A DNA stretch of 64,000 nt from Rubripirellula reticaptiva (lineage in GTDB: Bacteria; Planctomycetota; Planctomycetia; Pirellulales; Pirellulaceae), in contig NZ_SJPX01000005.1 in assembly GCF_007860175.1 (NCBI RefSeq), forward strand, positions 992,001 through 1,056,000. Reading direction: 5' to 3'. The position numbers and the translations under genes were made by a program. Numbering within the stretch: position 1 is the first letter of the stretch; each line of letters opens with the position of its first letter. This document shows, piece after piece, positions 1-10,988 of the stretch. A model generated the notes under the pieces. It worked only from the letters and a program-made list of their open reading frames with translations. It did not search any database and was not told the DNA's origin.

Positions 1-2
1 TT

Positions 3-440
3 GTGATTTACCAACTTCACGAACGCGGCGACGGCAGCGGCTATCCGCGTGGACTCACTGCCGAGGCGATTCACCCACTGGCCAAAATTGCCGCCGTTGC
101 TGACGCTTTCATTGGGATGCTGACCAATCGCAAACACAGGCTGGCGATCCTGGGCTATCACGCGGTCGTGAACTTGTTGGACGAAATGAAAGCAGGCAAG
201 TTTGATGCGGCCGTGCTACGGGCGATGCTAAAAGTCACATCGCTTTACCCGATCGGCAGCCGAGTGACGTTGACGGGCCACAAAATCGGCCGCGTCATCC
301 GCAGTGGCGGCGCCGATTTTCTATTACCAACGATTGAAATGTGGGACGAAAATTTTCCAGATCGAAAACCCGACATCGTCAACCTCCGGCGAGAACCGGC
401 TTATCAGATCACAGGTTCCATCCCCGCTCGCGCGGCTTGA
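3..440 (+). CDS. HD-GYP domain protein, C-terminal part (truncated by window edge)
   Basis: The gene begins before the window; the visible 145 residues are its C-terminal end. The segment reads LHERGDGSGYPRGL, then VADAF, which matches the HD-GYP signature (HERxDGSGYP, then I/VxxVADxF). HD-GYP domains hydrolyse cyclic di-GMP, so a signalling role is the family expectation. The last 60 residues (after about residue 75) form a small beta-rich tail that I do not recognise. It ends 24 bp before the convergent prs stop codon. The metal-binding His-Asp pair lies outside the window, so catalytic competence cannot be judged. Confidence 0.8.
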   Translation: MIYQLHERGDGSGYPRGLTAEAIHPLAKIAAVADAFIGMLTNRKHRLAILGYHAVVNLLDEMKAGKFDAAVLRAMLKVTSLYPIGSRVTLTGHKIGRVIRSGGADFLLPTIEMWDENFPDRKPDIVNLRREPAYQITGSIPARAA

Positions 441-464
441 TAGCGCCGCGACCTCGATCAGACA

Positions 465-1415
465 CTACCGTTCGCGGAACAGTTCACTGATCGATTGGTC
501 ATGGTGAATTCGCTTGATCGCTTCGGCCAACAACGGAGCGACACTGAGCTGGACCAGGTTGGGCAATCGCTTTTCGGCTGCGATCGGAATCGTGTCCGTG
601 ACAACGATGGAATCAATCGGCGCTTCACGCAATTTTTCAATCGCCGGTCCGCACAACACACCGTGCGTGGCCGCGATATGAATCTCTTTGGCACCGGCGG
701 CATGCACCAAACGGGCCGCACCACAGATCGAACCAGCCGTGCTGATCATGTCATCAAACAACAACGCAATCTTGCCTTCGATCGGACCGCCGATGATTGT
801 GTTCTGTTTCGTTTCCAAGGCGTTTGAACGCTGCTTGTCGACGATCGCCAACGACCCACCAAGTCGCTTGTTGTGACCGAGCGCACGCTTGATACTGCCT
901 TCGTCGGGGCTGACGACGACAATTTTGTCGTCAACAAAACCACGCTCGCTGAAATACTCGTTTAATACCGGCGCGGCATACAAGTGATCGACCGGGACGT
1001 CAAAGAAGCCTTGGATCTGTGCCGCGTGCAAGTCCATCGTCAGGACGCGGTCAGCGCCAGCACGTGTGATGATGTTGGCCGCAAGCTTGGCTGTGATCGG
1101 CACCCGGCCTTCGTCTTTACGATCCTGGCGCGCGTACCCAAAGTACGGCACGACCGCGGTGATGCGTTCGGCGCTGGCTCGTTTGCAGCAATCGATCATG
1201 ATCAACAACTCGAATAAGTTGTCATTGACCGAAGGCGACGTCGGCTGGATCAAAAACACATCACGGCCACGAACGTCTTCGTCCAGCTTGCAATAGTTTT
1301 CGCCGTCGGGAAACTTTCCCAACGTGATCGCTGAAGGTTCCAAGTGCAAGTGACGACAAATTTTTGTCGCCAATTCAACGTTCGCTCGACCACTGAAGAT
1401 TTTCAGTTCACGCAT
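465..1415 (-). CDS. prs: ribose-phosphate pyrophosphokinase (PRPP synthase)
   Basis: A 316-residue protein, the usual length for class I PRPP synthases. It transfers pyrophosphate from ATP to ribose-5-phosphate to give PRPP for nucleotide, histidine and tryptophan synthesis. Visible signatures include GKFPDGE, the binding loop around YFGYARQDRK, the metal-binding stretch VLTMDLHAAQIQGFF, VVSPDEGSIKRA, and the PRPP loop LFDDMISTAGS. The reading frame extends upstream to 1544, but the ATG at 1415 starts the conserved protein (MRELKIFSG) and overlaps the end of the upstream glmU-like gene by 8 bases (ATGCGTGA), implying translational coupling. The call is secure. Confidence 0.97.
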   Translation of the reverse strand: MRELKIFSGRANVELATKICRHLHLEPSAITLGKFPDGENYCKLDEDVRGRDVFLIQPTSPSVNDNLFELLIMIDCCKRASAERITAVVPYFGYARQDRKDEGRVPITAKLAANIITRAGADRVLTMDLHAAQIQGFFDVPVDHLYAAPVLNEYFSERGFVDDKIVVVSPDEGSIKRALGHNKRLGGSLAIVDKQRSNALETKQNTIIGGPIEGKIALLFDDMISTAGSICGAARLVHAAGAKEIHIAATHGVLCGPAIEKLREAPIDSIVVTDTIPIAAEKRLPNLVQLSVAPLLAEAIKRIHHDQSISELFRER

Positions 1416-2157
1416 AACCCATCGTCCGCATTTTTTCGTCGACCAACCGAAGTTCGTCGGGATTGTTAATCGACAACGACTCGCACTGCTCCAGCACCGC
1501 AATCGCTTCGACAGGCCGTCCCGACTCGCGAAGCAAGCGGGCACAATCAGTAAGGTAATATTCTGCTTGAGCGTTGTCGCAACTGAGCCGGTCGAGCGAT
1601 TCCAACAAGTCCGGTGTTTGGAACAAGTAAGTGCTCATGTTGACTTCCTTGATCTTCAACTGAGCCTCGGTTGCGTCCTTGTGCTCAACGATCCCCATGA
1701 AGTTGCCGCTAGCGTCACGATCGATTCGGCCCAGCCCCGTCGGATCTTCCTTTTCCAACGTGCCTAGCAGCAAAGCGGGCGATTTTTCGTCAAAATGCGT
1801 GAGCAGCTTTTTCAGGCTGGTCGCCTGGATCAAAGGCGAATCGCCGGCCACGACAATTGTCGGACCGGTTTGCTTCTCGAGGGCCGATCGGCACATTTGC
1901 ACCGCGTGACCGGTCCCCAATTGCTCGGACTGGGTGACAAACTCGATTTCGTCGGTCCGGTCGGCCAAGGCTTGACGGACCAAGTCGGCCTGGTATCCCA
2001 CCACCACAATTTTCCGGTGAATCCCAGCTTTTTCCAGTGCATCGAGTACGAAATGGATCATTGGGCGATCGACAACCGGGCATAGCACCTTGGGCAGATC
2101 GCTATTCATTCGGGTGCCTTTTCCAGCGGCAAGCACCACGGCACAGGAGTCGTTCAT
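1408..2157 (-). CDS. GlmU-type nucleotidyltransferase (uridylyltransferase domain only)
   Basis: A 249-residue protein with the sugar-phosphate nucleotidyltransferase motif AAGKGTRM-x5-PKVLCPV at the N-terminus, QLGTGHAV near residue 80, AGDSPL near residue 100 and an EVNMSTYLF segment. These match the pyrophosphorylase half of GlmU, which makes UDP-GlcNAc from GlcNAc-1-phosphate and UTP. The C-terminal left-handed beta-helix acetyltransferase half of bifunctional GlmU is absent: the gene ends at about 250 residues instead of about 450. The start at 2157 places the motif at the N-terminus; the frame extends to 2286 with unrelated sequence. It overlaps prs by 8 bases, tying sugar-nucleotide and PRPP synthesis in one transcript. 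Substrate is inferred from the family. Confidence 0.87.
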   Translation of the reverse strand: MNDSCAVVLAAGKGTRMNSDLPKVLCPVVDRPMIHFVLDALEKAGIHRKIVVVGYQADLVRQALADRTDEIEFVTQSEQLGTGHAVQMCRSALEKQTGPTIVVAGDSPLIQATSLKKLLTHFDEKSPALLLGTLEKEDPTGLGRIDRDASGNFMGIVEHKDATEAQLKIKEVNMSTYLFQTPDLLESLDRLSCDNAQAEYYLTDCARLLRESGRPVEAIAVLEQCESLSINNPDELRLVDEKMRTMGYA

Positions 2158-2314
2158 TCGGCTCGTTTCCGGACAATTGAGTGGGTAAAAATTCAGCGAA
2201 GCGAGATCGTCGCCTAAGATGGTGAACGGTGGAGGCAAAACAAACAAGCCGGGCCAATCGATCCGGTAATCGATCTGGACTGGCATTGGCCTATTTAGCG
2301 AAGATTACGGTGCC

Positions 2315-3232
2315 ATGAAAACCACCATCGACTTTGCCGCCTACGCCCTCGTTCGACTGATCGTCGCCGTGATCCAGACATTACCCGTCGACATGGGCGA
2401 TGCGATGTGCCGATTCTTGGCCTGGTTGGTGGGCGAAAAGCTGCGGATCCGTCGCCGCGAAACAGACGAGAATTTGGCATTGATCTTCCCCGATGCCGAC
2501 GAACAACAGCGGCGAAATTTGCGGTTTGCAATGTGGCATCATCTGTTGCTGATGGTTTGCGAGATCGCCTGGGCCCAGCGGCGACTGCATCTGACGAACT
2601 GGACCAAGCACGTCCAATTTCGCAAGAACCGTGAAATGCTCTCGCACATGCTGTCGAAGCGTCCTACGGTGATTGTGACCGGACACTTCGGAAACTTCGA
2701 AGTCGGTGGCTACATGACCGGTTTGATGGGCATTCAAACCCTGACCATTGCACGCCAACTGGACAACCGATTCATCCACGCCTGGGTCGATCGATTCCGC
2801 AGCGCCAAGGGCCAAGAAATGGTCGACAAGGAAGGCTGTGCCACCGAAGTCGACCGCCACCTCAACAACGGCGGCATCCTTTCGTTGCTCGCCGACCAAC
2901 ACGCCGGGCCTAAGGGATGCTGGGTCCATTTCATGGGCGCCCCCGCATCGTGTCACAAAGCACTGTCGCTGTTCTCGCTTAGCAGTAACGCGCCGATGAT
3001 TGTCGGAGCAACTCGGCGGATCGGAGGCCAGCCGATGCAATTTGAAATCAGTTCGCACGCGATCGCCGATCCCTTGATCGATCACGAAGTCTGCGAATCA
3101 GTCACATCGCTGACCAATTGGTACAACGCTCACTTAGAATCTGCCGTGAACGAATCTATCGAACAGTACTGGTGGTTGCACCGGAGATGGCGTAATCCGC
3201 CCGAACGGGTAGCCCGCCGCATGGCGGCCTAA
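2315..3232 (+). CDS. LpxL/HtrB-family lysophospholipid (lipid A) acyltransferase
   Basis: A 305-residue protein of LpxL/HtrB-like length. The catalytic HX4E-type motif is seen as GHFGNFEVGG near residue 127. Later blocks (LADQHAG near 190, then GAPASCHKALSLFSL and PMIVGATRR) follow the family order. LpxL proteins add a secondary acyl chain to lipid A precursors at the inner face of the cytoplasmic membrane. A hydrophobic N-terminal stretch (about residues 5-45) would anchor it. It is divergent from the glmU-like gene with about 157 bp between starts, so a shared promoter region is likely. Genuine lipid A substrate use is inferred. Confidence 0.88.
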   Translation: MKTTIDFAAYALVRLIVAVIQTLPVDMGDAMCRFLAWLVGEKLRIRRRETDENLALIFPDADEQQRRNLRFAMWHHLLLMVCEIAWAQRRLHLTNWTKHVQFRKNREMLSHMLSKRPTVIVTGHFGNFEVGGYMTGLMGIQTLTIARQLDNRFIHAWVDRFRSAKGQEMVDKEGCATEVDRHLNNGGILSLLADQHAGPKGCWVHFMGAPASCHKALSLFSLSSNAPMIVGATRRIGGQPMQFEISSHAIADPLIDHEVCESVTSLTNWYNAHLESAVNESIEQYWWLHRRWRNPPERVARRMAA

Positions 3233-3271
3233 CCCGAAAAATCGGTGATGAGCCTACGTTACGTGACCGCG

Positions 3272-3841
3272 CTAACTAGCTGGCCCCGTGCTAACGATCA
3301 CTTGGCTAGGCCGAATGACACGGTCGTGCATTTGGAAGCCGGTCGCCGCGACGTGGGCGATCATTCCCTCGGCATGATCCGGCGATGGCATCTGCGAGAT
3401 CGCTTCGTGAAAGTTTGGATCGAACAGTTCCCCGAGAGCCGGGATCTCGCGAATCGAGTACTTGGCCATCGTGTCATCCAACTGCTTTGCCACGATTGCG
3501 ACACCGTCTTTCAGTCCCGCCACGGCCGGATCATCACCAGCCGATTCCATCGCTCGGTACAAGTTATCGCGAACTTGCAAAATGTCGTTGACCAACGGCA
3601 CGGCGGCGAACTTCAACTGGTCTTCAAAGTCGCGTCGCATGCGTTTGCGAAAGTTCTCGGCTTCGGCTTGCGCCATCAGCACGCGTTTGTCGGCCGATTC
3701 AGCCGTCTGACGCAGACGCTCCATTTCCTCGTCGCGTGATTCAGTGAACTGGACCGAAGCCGGTTTCTGATCGTCGCCAGCAGTGTCTTCAAACGCTGCG
3801 TCAGTCGATTCGAATTCGTCGTCTTTGTTTTCGTTTGTCAT
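3272..3841 (-). CDS. grpE: GrpE nucleotide exchange factor
   Basis: About 189 residues. An acidic, poorly conserved N-terminus (to about residue 30) leads into a long helix with ERLRQTAESADKRVLMAQAEAENFRKR, then the GrpE beta domain with FDPNFHEAISQM and VIRPSQVIVS at the C-terminus. GrpE releases ADP from DnaK. The ATG at 3841 is preferred; a GTG at 3856 would add five residues and start 3 bp after the dnaJ stop. It is the last gene of the chaperone locus, 18 bp after dnaJ. No dnaK is in the window, so its partner is encoded elsewhere. Confidence 0.95.
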   Translation of the reverse strand: MTNENKDDEFESTDAAFEDTAGDDQKPASVQFTESRDEEMERLRQTAESADKRVLMAQAEAENFRKRMRRDFEDQLKFAAVPLVNDILQVRDNLYRAMESAGDDPAVAGLKDGVAIVAKQLDDTMAKYSIREIPALGELFDPNFHEAISQMPSPDHAEGMIAHVAATGFQMHDRVIRPSQVIVSTGPAS

Positions 3842-3859
3842 CGGATTCAACGTCACTAT

Positions 3860-5002
3860 TTAAGATTGAGGTTTTGATTCGGTATCGAAAAAGGTCTTCA
3901 ATTTGCCGAGGAAACTGGTCCGGTGCGGCAACACGGACTGATGATCAAGATCCGCCAGTTCGCGCAGTAATCGTTCTTGTTCGGTGTTGAGTTTCTTGGG
4001 CACTTCGATAAACACCTGGACCAACAGATCGCCTGTACGACCGCCGCGAGGATCAACGACACCCTTGCCGCGAAGTGTGAACACGTCACCATTTTGAGTC
4101 CCCCGTTCGACTCGCAACTGCTCGGGGCCAACCAAAGTCGGGACTTCAATTTCCGCCCCCAAGGCGGCTTGCGTGTACGAGATCGGCAACTGCAAAATCA
4201 GATCGCTGCCTTCGCGTTTGAATAGCTCGTGCGGCTTCACCGTTACGAACACGTAACAGTCACCGACGGGGCCGCCGTCGGGGCTGGCTTCGCCTTCGCC
4301 CGTCACACGAACTCGCATCCCGTCGTCGACACCGGCTGGAATCGTGACCGTCAATTCGGCCTTTTTATTTTCCAGTCCTGTGCCGCGGCAATCGTTGCAC
4401 GGCGACCCAACCTTTTGGCCACTGCCCTGGCAATCCGGGCAAGCCGTTTGAACTCGTAGAATCCCGGCGGACTGAATCACTTGCCCGTGACCGCCACAGG
4501 TCCCGCACTGCGTCGGCTTGCTGCCCGGTTCTGCACCGACGCCGGCACAGGTCTCACACTTGACGCGGCGCCGGAACGAAATGTCCTTATCGACTCCGCG
4601 AGCGGCTTCTTCCAAGGTCAGCGTCACGTTGCAACGGATGTCGGCGCCCTTACGAACACGTCGGCGTCCGCCGCCGCGACCGCGGTTGCCAAACAAGTCA
4701 CCAAACATGCCGCCGCCAAACATATCGCCAAACGCCTCGAAGATGTCTTCGACGTCACCGTATTGGTGAACGCTGTCGACACCCGAGTGACCATGCTGGT
4801 CATAGCGGCTTCGCTTTTCAGCGTCCGAAAGTACTTCGTACGCTTCGGTCGCTTCTTTGAACTTGGCGACCGCCGTTTCGTCGTCACGGTTTTGGTCCGG
4901 GTGATACTTGATCGCCAGCTTGCGGTATGCGCGATCAATTTCAGTCTTTTGCGCGGTCCGCTCAACGCGAAGAATTTCGTAGTAGCAGGTCTTTTCGGCC
5001 AT
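3860..5002 (-). CDS. dnaJ: DnaJ co-chaperone (type I)
   Basis: A 380-residue full-length type I DnaJ. The order is a J domain with HPD (KYHPDQN near residue 34), a Gly/Phe-rich linker (FGGGMFGDLFGNRGRGGG, about 92-112), four zinc-binding CxxCxGxG repeats (CETCAGVG, CGTCGGHG, CPDCQGSG, CNDCRGTG), then the C-terminal substrate-binding domains. DnaJ delivers unfolded clients to DnaK and stimulates its ATPase. The N-terminus reads MAEKTCYYEIL, matching the usual DYYEIL start. It lies between groEL1 and grpE on the same strand. Confidence 0.98.
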   Translation of the reverse strand: MAEKTCYYEILRVERTAQKTEIDRAYRKLAIKYHPDQNRDDETAVAKFKEATEAYEVLSDAEKRSRYDQHGHSGVDSVHQYGDVEDIFEAFGDMFGGGMFGDLFGNRGRGGGRRRVRKGADIRCNVTLTLEEAARGVDKDISFRRRVKCETCAGVGAEPGSKPTQCGTCGGHGQVIQSAGILRVQTACPDCQGSGQKVGSPCNDCRGTGLENKKAELTVTIPAGVDDGMRVRVTGEGEASPDGGPVGDCYVFVTVKPHELFKREGSDLILQLPISYTQAALGAEIEVPTLVGPEQLRVERGTQNGDVFTLRGKGVVDPRGGRTGDLLVQVFIEVPKKLNTEQERLLRELADLDHQSVLPHRTSFLGKLKTFFDTESKPQS

Positions 5003-5104
5003 GAATCGTTCTAGGTTGGTCCCTGGAGGGACGAAATAGATTTGCCAGAGACGCGGGCGTGCCCTGGTTTAGCAGGGGCACCGGGTCCGAAGTGCAAACG
5101 CATC

Positions 5105-5160
5105 AAAGCCTCAGTGGGGCGACATAAACGCGGCTTGTTATGTCGCCCCACTGAGGCTTT
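5105..5160. repeat. 23-bp perfect inverted repeat between groEL1 and dnaJ
   Basis: A perfect 23-bp inverted repeat: left arm 5105-5127, 10-base loop 5128-5137, right arm 5138-5160. The arms begin AAAGCCTCAGTGGGGCGAC. The transcript could fold into a very stable hairpin in either direction. There is no U-tract directly after the stem on the minus strand, so a simple intrinsic terminator for groEL1 is not obvious. A transcription-attenuating hairpin, an mRNA processing or stability element, or a member of a dispersed palindrome family are all possible. Confidence 0.85.
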
Positions 5161-5182
5161 GAACGGTTCGCGTCGACCGCGT

Positions 5183-5204
5183 ACCAGGGGCCGATGCCCC
5201 TGGT
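5183..5204. repeat. 9-bp inverted repeat ACCAGGGGC/GCCCCTGGT
   Basis: A perfect 9-bp stem (5183-5191 and 5196-5204) with a 4-base loop, 22 bases beyond the longer palindrome and just downstream of groEL1. A related imperfect hairpin (GTGCCCTG...CAGGGGCAC) lies at about 5059-5081. The clustering of hairpins in this 270-bp spacer suggests a composite palindromic element. Confidence 0.7.
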
Positions 5205-5275
5205 GAAGGAAATACACTGTGATTGAAATCGCAGCGATTGAACGTCGCTGCGTTGCACAGATAGGCCAGCAAGAC

Positions 5276-6895
5276 TTAGAGCACGACGCCTTCTGGGGCG
5301 CGGCGTTCTTTGTCTTCCTTTTCAAGGTTTGTAACCAGGGCTTCGGTCGTCAACAACAGACCAGCGATGCTGGCTGCGTTTGACAATGCCGTTCGCACAA
5401 CCTTGACCGGGTCGATGACGCCAGCCTTGATCATGTCGGTGTACTCGCCGGTGTGGGCGTTGTAACCGATCGTCAGACCCTTTTGGCGTACTTCGTCGAC
5501 CACAACACTGCCGTCAATGCCGCCGTTATCGGCAATCTGACGCATTGGTGCGTCCAACGCGTGCAAGACGATTCGAACGCCGACCTTTTCGTCGCCCTTC
5601 GCTTTCTTCATCGCTTCTTCGACAGCTTCGTAGCAACGAACCAGCGCCACACCACCACCAGGAAGAATGCCTTCTTCGACAGCCGCGCGAGTCGCGTGCA
5701 AAGCGTCTTCCAAGCGAGCCTTGGTTTGCTTCATCTCGGCTTCGGTTTCGGCACCGACGCTAACGACGGCAACACCGCCAGCCAACTTGGCCAAACGCTC
5801 TTGGAACTTTTCCTTGTCATAGTCGCTGTCGGTTTGCTCGATTTGAGCACGGATTTGGGCGACTCGCTTGTCGACGTCTGCACGTTTGGCAGCACCTTCA
5901 ACAATGGTCGTGTTCCCCTTGTCGACGGTGACCTTCTTGGCGCGACCGAGCTGCTCCAACGTGACATTTTCAAGTTGGATACCCAAGTCGTCGCTGATCA
6001 GCGTACCGCCGGTCAACGTTGCGATGTCACCGAGCATTGCTTTACGACGATCGCCGAAACCAGGTGCTTTCACTGCACAAACATTTAGCGTGCCACGCAA
6101 TTTGTTGACGACCAGCAAAGTCAACGCTTCTGCGTCGATGTCTTCGGCGATGATCAACAATGGCTGGCCCGTACCGGCTGTCTTTTCCAACAACGGTACT
6201 AGGTCGCGAATGTTACTGATCTTCTTTTCGTAAAGAAGAACCAGTGCGTTTTCCAAGTTCGCTTCCATCGTGCCCGGATCGGTGATGAAATACGGCGAGA
6301 TGTAGCCCTTGTCGAACTGCATGCCGTCGACATAGGTGACTTCCATTTCGCGGCTCTTGCCTTCTTCGACAGTGATAACACCATCTTTGCCGACGCGTTC
6401 GAGTGCGTCAGCGAGCATTTCGCCGATCTTGTTGTCGTTGTTCGCCGAGATCGCACCGACTTGAGCCACTTCGGTCTTGCTGTTGACCGGGCGTCCCATT
6501 TCGACAAGCTTTTCGGTCGCCGCTTGGACAGCTTTTTCGATGCCGCGACGAATCGCATTCGGATTGCTACCAGCAACGATGTTTCGAAGGCCTTCTTTGA
6601 AAATCGCACGAGCCAGAACGGTTGCGGTCGTGGTACCGTCACCGGCCAGGTCCGACGTCTTCTGAGCGACTTCGATCACAAGCTTTGCGCCCATGTTTTC
6701 GAATCGATCTTCAAGTTCAATTTCTTTGGCAACGGTCACACCGTCTTTGGTCACCGTTGGTCCGCCGAACGATTTATCGATGATGACGTTGCGACCGGTC
6801 GGTCCCATCGTCACCGCGACAGCGTTGGCCAACTTCTCGACACCGGCCAACATCCGGGCCCGAGCGTGGTCTTCGAATAGCAGTTGTTTTGCCAT
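5276..6895 (-). CDS. groEL1: GroEL chaperonin 1 (groES-linked, no GGM tail)
   Basis: A 539-residue 60-kDa chaperonin. It has the ATP-binding motifs [22 protein letters not shown] and [10 protein letters not shown], the GGG segment [14 protein letters not shown], and the family C-terminal block [14 protein letters not shown]. It is directly downstream of groES. The start at 6895 ([16 protein letters not shown]) is chosen because the 30 residues read upstream are unrelated; GAGA lies about 10 bases upstream. The C-terminus ends [13 protein letters not shown] and lacks the Gly-Gly-Met tail of typical GroEL, unlike groEL2. Absence of the tail suggests a chamber with different interior properties. 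Confidence 0.97.
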   Translation of the reverse strand: MAKQLLFEDHARARMLAGVEKLANAVAVTMGPTGRNVIIDKSFGGPTVTKDGVTVAKEIELEDRFENMGAKLVIEVAQKTSDLAGDGTTTATVLARAIFKEGLRNIVAGSNPNAIRRGIEKAVQAATEKLVEMGRPVNSKTEVAQVGAISANNDNKIGEMLADALERVGKDGVITVEEGKSREMEVTYVDGMQFDKGYISPYFITDPGTMEANLENALVLLYEKKISNIRDLVPLLEKTAGTGQPLLIIAEDIDAEALTLLVVNKLRGTLNVCAVKAPGFGDRRKAMLGDIATLTGGTLISDDLGIQLENVTLEQLGRAKKVTVDKGNTTIVEGAAKRADVDKRVAQIRAQIEQTDSDYDKEKFQERLAKLAGGVAVVSVGAETEAEMKQTKARLEDALHATRAAVEEGILPGGGVALVRCYEAVEEAMKKAKGDEKVGVRIVLHALDAPMRQIADNGGIDGSVVVDEVRQKGLTIGYNAHTGEYTDMIKAGVIDPVKVVRTALSNAASIAGLLLTTEALVTNLEKEDKERRAPEGVVL

Positions 6896-6950
6896 GATTG
6901 TTATGTCTCTTTGGATGGTTTTTAGTAGGTCCGCCAAACCCTGGCGGAAC

Positions 6951-6972
6951 CCGAACTGCCAGTGCAGTTCGG
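6951..6972. repeat. intergenic hairpin CCGAACTGC/GCAGTTCGG
   Basis: A perfect 9-bp inverted repeat (6951-6959 and 6964-6972) with a 4-base loop in the groES-groEL1 spacer. It follows a smaller CCGCCA...TGGCGG hairpin at 6931-6947. Its CCGAACTG core is shared with the hairpin at 19460-19483, suggesting a dispersed intergenic palindrome family. On the minus-strand transcript it would sit between groES and groEL1. Confidence 0.7.
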
Positions 6973-7015
6973 AAACAAGCAGCACCTCGGCGGAATCCGG
7001 CGAGGCTACAAATTC

Positions 7016-7312
7016 CTAAAGCACTTTTGCCAAGATGTCGCTTTCGCGAAGGATCTTCAATTCAACGCCATCGACTTCGATGTTGCTGCCGCCGTACTTG
7101 CCGAAGATGACCGTGTCACCAACGGCAACGGACAGCTCGCCGCGAACACCACTGTCCATCAGTTTGCCTGGGCCAACGGCAACAATCTTGCCGCGTTGAG
7201 GCTTCTCTTGAGCCGAGTCGGGCAGCACGATGCCGCCAGCTGTGGTCGATTCAGCGTCTTCGGGCTTAACAACGACGCGGTCATCCAAAGGACGAAGATT
7301 TAGCTTTGCCAT
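7016..7312 (-). CDS. groES: GroES co-chaperonin
   Basis: A 98-residue 10-kDa chaperonin, normal length. It starts [17 protein letters not shown] and carries the mobile loop region with [17 protein letters not shown], a roof loop, and the C-terminal block [16 protein letters not shown]...ILRESDILA. GroES caps GroEL rings. It lies between groEL2 (135 bp upstream) and groEL1 (120 bp downstream) on the same strand, so it may serve either. Confidence 0.98.
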   Translation of the reverse strand: MAKLNLRPLDDRVVVKPEDAESTTAGGIVLPDSAQEKPQRGKIVAVGPGKLMDSGVRGELSVAVGDTVIFGKYGGSNIEVDGVELKILRESDILAKVL

Positions 7313-7392
7313 GATTGTTCTCTTCTATTGTTATGTGTTTGTTGTTTTGAATTGAAAGGTGTTAGAGGGCGTAGGTGACAGATTACAGGCAA

Positions 7393-7421
7393 CAGGTGAC
7401 AGGCTTTTTTACTGTGACCTG
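7393..7421. repeat. imperfect hairpin between groEL2 and groES
   Basis: CAGGTGACAG (7393-7402) and CTGTGACCTG (7412-7421) form a 10-bp stem with one mismatch around a loop rich in T. Read on the minus strand it sits 27 bases after the groEL2 stop and could slow or end transcription before groES; the A-rich loop rather than a trailing U-tract makes it a poor intrinsic terminator. Confidence 0.45.
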
Positions 7422-7447
7422 CGACCTGTCTGCTGTTACCGACTTCA

Positions 7448-9590
<2,143 letters not shown>

Positions 9591-10961
9591 ATGTCGTCTT
9601 CTCACAAACCATCGGCCGCAGTTACCGCCGAACTCGATTGCTTCATGCAGGGTCTCGAGAAACGGAACCCGGGTGAAGTTGAATTCCACCAAGCCGTCCG
9701 CGAAGTCACCGAGTCGCTGATGCCGTTCATTTTGGAAAACCCCAAATATAAAGACGCGCAGATCCTGGAACGATTGACCGAACCCGACCGGATCATCATC
9801 TTTCGAGTCACTTGGGAAGACGACGCCGGAAACATCCGAGCCAACCGTGCATGGCGAGTCCAATTCAACAACTCAATCGGACCCTACAAAGGCGGAATGC
9901 GATTCCACCCCTCGGTTACCCAAAGCGTGCTGAAATTCCTGGGTTTTGAACAGATTTTCAAGAACAGCTTGACCGGCTTGCCGATGGGCGGCGCCAAGGG
10001 CGGGTCGAACTTCAACCCCAAAGGCAAGAGCGACCGCGAAGTGATGCGTTTTTGCCAGTCTCTGATGATCGAACTGCACCGGCACATCGGTGAAGACACT
10101 GACATCCCGGCGGGCGACATCGGCGTGGGCGGCCGCGAGATAAGTTTTCTGTTCGGGCAGTACAAACGACTGGCCAACAAATTTGTGGGCACATTGACGG
10201 GCAAAGGCCTGTCGTTCGGCGGCTCGCTCGTCCGCACCGAAGCAACAGGGTACGGCTGCGTTTATTTTTGCGAAAACATGTTCAACCGAATCGGTGACTC
10301 GATCAAAGGCAAAACCGTCGTCGTTTCGGGCAGCGGCAACGTGGCAATTTATGCCGCCGAAAAAGCTGCCGAGCTCGGCGGAAAGGTCGTCACGATGTCG
10401 GATTCCAGCGGCTTCATTCACGACCCGGACGGAATCGACGCTGAAAAGTTGGCGTTTATCAAAGACTTGAAAGAAGTCCGCCGCGGGCGAATTTCTGAGT
10501 ATTCAGACAAGTACGCCAGCGCCTCGTTCTATGCCGACGCGCGGCCTTGGAGCGTGGCAGGTGAAATCGCACTGCCTTGTGCAACGCAAAACGAACTGAA
10601 CTTATTGGAAGCTCAAACGCTGTTGAAGAACGGCGTGCTGGCGGTCGCCGAGGGTGCCAACATGCCGACCGAACTGGACGCGGCCTACGCGTTTCGCGAT
10701 GCAGGGATTCTGTTCGGTCCAGCCAAAGCGGCGAACGCAGGCGGCGTTGCCGTGTCCGGTCTCGAACAAAGCCAGAACGCGTTGCGATTGTCCTGGAGCC
10801 GCGAAGAAGTGGACACGAAGCTAAAAACGATCATGAAGGACATCCATGAAAAGTGCGTCAAATACGGCGCCGATGGCGAGCATGTGGATTACATCGATGG
10901 CGCCAACCTGGCCGGCTTCGTCAAAATCGCCGAAGCGATGCTGGCCTACGGCGCAGTCTGA
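9591..10961 (+). CDS. gdhA: NADP-type glutamate dehydrogenase
   Basis: A 456-residue hexameric-type glutamate dehydrogenase, interconverting glutamate with 2-oxoglutarate and ammonia. Signatures: RVQFNNSIGPYKGGMRFHPSV (glutamate/substrate site), the catalytic-lysine block GLPMGGAKGGSNF, PAGDIGVGGREI, and a Rossmann glycine motif VVVSGSGNVA. The KGKSDREVMRFCQ stretch and the length point to the NADP-dependent biosynthetic subfamily. The start at 9591 has AAGGA eight bases upstream; the frame extends to 9465 with unrelated sequence. Together with the glutamine synthetase at 23.6 kb it handles ammonia assimilation. Confidence 0.96.
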   Translation: MSSSHKPSAAVTAELDCFMQGLEKRNPGEVEFHQAVREVTESLMPFILENPKYKDAQILERLTEPDRIIIFRVTWEDDAGNIRANRAWRVQFNNSIGPYKGGMRFHPSVTQSVLKFLGFEQIFKNSLTGLPMGGAKGGSNFNPKGKSDREVMRFCQSLMIELHRHIGEDTDIPAGDIGVGGREISFLFGQYKRLANKFVGTLTGKGLSFGGSLVRTEATGYGCVYFCENMFNRIGDSIKGKTVVVSGSGNVAIYAAEKAAELGGKVVTMSDSSGFIHDPDGIDAEKLAFIKDLKEVRRGRISEYSDKYASASFYADARPWSVAGEIALPCATQNELNLLEAQTLLKNGVLAVAEGANMPTELDAAYAFRDAGILFGPAKAANAGGVAVSGLEQSQNALRLSWSREEVDTKLKTIMKDIHEKCVKYGADGEHVDYIDGANLAGFVKIAEAMLAYGAV

Positions 10962-10988
10962 ATCCAGTTCACATCTAGCGGACTGAAC

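Noticed and set aside
5011-5325. 104-residue minus-strand ORF between groEL1 and dnaJ
   Set aside because: It covers palindromic sequence and the 3' end of groEL1 in another frame and has no coding signature.
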